Source: Actinomycetota bacterium (GTDB lineage Bacteria; Actinomycetota; Thermoleophilia; Gaiellales; Gaiellaceae). From it: a stretch of DNA of 14,458 bases. The notes under the pieces are model-generated. The model saw only the letters and a program-made list of their open reading frames with translations. It had not been told where the DNA came from and did not search any database. Shown in pieces: positions 13,496-14,458 of the stretch. The position numbers and the translations under genes are program-made. Numbering within the stretch: position 1 is the first letter of the stretch; each line of letters begins with the position of its first letter. The stretch is from NCBI GenBank assembly GCA_005885565.1, contig VAXK01000057.1:1-14458 (forward strand). Direction: 5' to 3'.

Positions 13496-13801
13496 TCAGC
13501 AGACGCAGCCGGTGGTGATGCAGTTGCCCGAGATGGTTCCCGAGCACACGCAGCACGTCGTGTGCGCGCAGCTGTCGGTACAGGTGTAGGCGATGCACGG
13601 CGGTGGCCCGCAGTTCGGCATCCCGGCGCAGTCAGTGCGGCAAGAACTCTTGCAGCACGTCGCACCGCCCGCGAACGCCGACTGGGCGGGAATCAGCGAG
13701 ACGCCGAGCCCGGCGAGTGCGAAACCCCCCATCCGCTTCAGGAAGGCGCGCCGACTCGCCGGCGCCGCCGACAGCCCACTCCCTCGATCGAGGTCCTCCA
13801 T
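13496..13801 (-). CDS. Small Tat-exported protein with 14 cysteines, function unknown
   Basis: A 101-residue protein I do not recognise. Residues 16-44 are a twin-arginine signal: SRRAFLKRMGGFALAGLGVS, then LIPAQSAFA (Arg17-Arg18), with cleavage probable after Ala44. The mature part is about 57 residues with cysteines at 49, 50, 54, 58, 64, 69, 74, 78, 83, 84, 86, 94, 99 and 101, that is CC-x3-C-x3-C-x5-C-x4-C-x4-C-x3-C-x4-CC-x-C-x7-C-x4-C-x-C; nearly one residue in four is Cys. The Tat route carries proteins that fold or load a cofactor in the cytoplasm, so a metal-binding or disulfide-knotted small protein is a reasonable inference. A modified-peptide precursor is another possibility, though no maturation gene is seen. 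The ATG at 13801 has AAGGGGGG before it and is chosen because the Tat motif follows at the usual distance. It lies 76 bp after the aminotransferase gene. Confidence 0.85.
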   Translation of the reverse strand: MEDLDRGSGLSAAPASRRAFLKRMGGFALAGLGVSLIPAQSAFAGGATCCKSSCRTDCAGMPNCGPPPCIAYTCTDSCAHTTCCVCSGTISGNCITTGCVC

Positions 13802-13877
13802 CCGACCCCCCTTCGCGTATCCCGGGCGACCGACTCGCCGCCCGTTGACAACAAGACCAATAGCTGTAGCAGAAAGG

Positions 13878-14458
13878 TCAGCGATCCGCAACAACGGCGA
13901 GCAGGACCTCACAGACGCGCTGCTGGTCGGACTCCGTGAGCTGCGTGTGGAACGGCAGCGCGAGCGCCCGCTCGTAGCAGCGATCGGCGCCGGGAAACGG
14001 CCTCTGGTCGCGGTAGGCGCCGAGGCGGTGGAGCGCATACGTGCCGATCTGGGCCTCGATGCCTTCCTCCCGCAGCGCCCGAAGCGCCTCGTCGCGGCGG
14101 TCGATCTGCACCACGTACGCCTGCCAGCCGTGCCGGTCGCCTTCCTCGGCGCTCGGGAGCTCGGCGACCGCGGAGAGTCGTTCCGAATAGGCGGCGGCGA
14201 GCCGCTCCCGGGCGCTGAGAAGCTCCTCGAGGCGCTCGAGCTGCGGAATCCCGACCGCGCAGAGGATGTCCGAGAGGCGGTAGTTGAGACCGGGACTCGC
14301 GATCTCGAAGTCGCCGCGGCGGTCGATGCCGTGGTCGCGCATCTCGCGGATCCGCTGGGCGAGGTCTGCGTCCGGGGTCGTCACGGCCCCGCCCTCGCCG
14401 GTCGTGACGATCTTGCGCGGGTGGAACGAGAGGCAGCCCAGGTGCCCGAGCCCGCCGC
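13878..14458 (-). CDS. DegT/DnrJ/EryC1/StrS aminotransferase, C-terminal part (cut by window edge)
   Basis: The frame is open to the right edge, giving the last 192 codons. It starts GGLGHLGCLSFHPRKIVTTG followed by EGGAVTT, the PLP-binding segment of sugar aminotransferases, with the Schiff-base lysine encoded at 14412-14414. Further on are MRDHGIDRRGD, GLNYRLSDILCAVGIPQLER and the C-terminal HGWQAYVVQIDRRDEALRAL and LALPFHTQLTESDQQRV. The family transfers an amino group to a keto-sugar nucleotide, often a product of an RfbB-type dehydratase such as the one at the other edge of the window, though they are 13.7 kb apart. The substrate sugar and the N-terminal half are not visible. A GTG at 14384 within the frame is not the start, because the conserved lysine lies before it. 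Confidence 0.95.
   Translation of the reverse strand, partial: GGLGHLGCLSFHPRKIVTTGEGGAVTTPDADLAQRIREMRDHGIDRRGDFEIASPGLNYRLSDILCAVGIPQLERLEELLSARERLAAAYSERLSAVAELPSAEEGDRHGWQAYVVQIDRRDEALRALREEGIEAQIGTYALHRLGAYRDQRPFPGADRCYERALALPFHTQLTESDQQRVCEVLLAVVADR

Noticed and set aside
13802..14038. Longer version of the Cys-rich protein starting at 14038
   Set aside because: The extension is antisense-frame reading of the aminotransferase; the Tat signal sits correctly after the ATG at 13801 with a ribosome binding site.

Overview
The window is GC-rich double-stranded chromosomal DNA from what looks like a high-GC Actinomycetota, probably of the Thermoleophilia type (Gaiellales/Solirubrobacterales). 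That placement is an inference from base composition, GTG/TTG start use and the style of the proteins; no rRNA or other marker gene is present. I see no phage gene, insertion sequence, CRISPR array or tRNA.

Layout. (1) 1-2893, minus strand: a probable operon of a GT2 polyprenyl-phosphate-type glycosyltransferase, a secreted Asp-box (sialidase-fold) beta-propeller and the start of a dTDP-glucose 4,6-dehydratase (cut by the window edge). (2) 2977-6850, plus strand, divergent from (1): a membrane-anchored Thr/Ser-stalk Calx-beta protein, then a very long ORF joining an O-antigen-ligase-like membrane protein, a TPR-like segment and an M23 (LytM) peptidase domain. The ligase part carries an exact, in-frame 373-bp internal duplication, the most striking feature of the window. 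(3) 6847-8594, minus: an OmpR-type response regulator and its histidine kinase, overlapping ATGA-style; the kinase stop shares a CTAG with the stop of the convergent ligase/M23 ORF. (4) 8743-9858, plus: a secreted lactonase-like beta-propeller ending in a strong hairpin. (5) 9909-10960, minus: an ECF sigma factor gene with a broken region 2, followed by an intact membrane protein with a PASTA-like ectodomain. (6) 11038-11262, minus: a short crystallin/I36-like fragment. (7) 11323-13415, minus: a TetR regulator and a DHA2-family drug efflux pump, each preceded by a related palindromic operator. (8) 13496-13801, minus: a 101-residue Tat-signal protein whose mature part holds 14 cysteines. (9) 13878 to the right edge, minus: the C-terminal part of a DegT/DnrJ/EryC1/StrS sugar aminotransferase.

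How it fits together. Both edges (RfbB-like dehydratase, DegT aminotransferase) and the left third (GT2, ligase) belong to nucleotide-sugar and surface-glycan chemistry, and many of the other products are exported or membrane-bound. The region therefore reads as a cell-envelope glycan neighbourhood into which regulatory and efflux modules are interspersed. Several genes show decay or rearrangement (sigma factor, crystallin fragment, ligase duplication), so this may be a fluid part of the genome; for the duplication and the fusion, assembly error must be excluded first.
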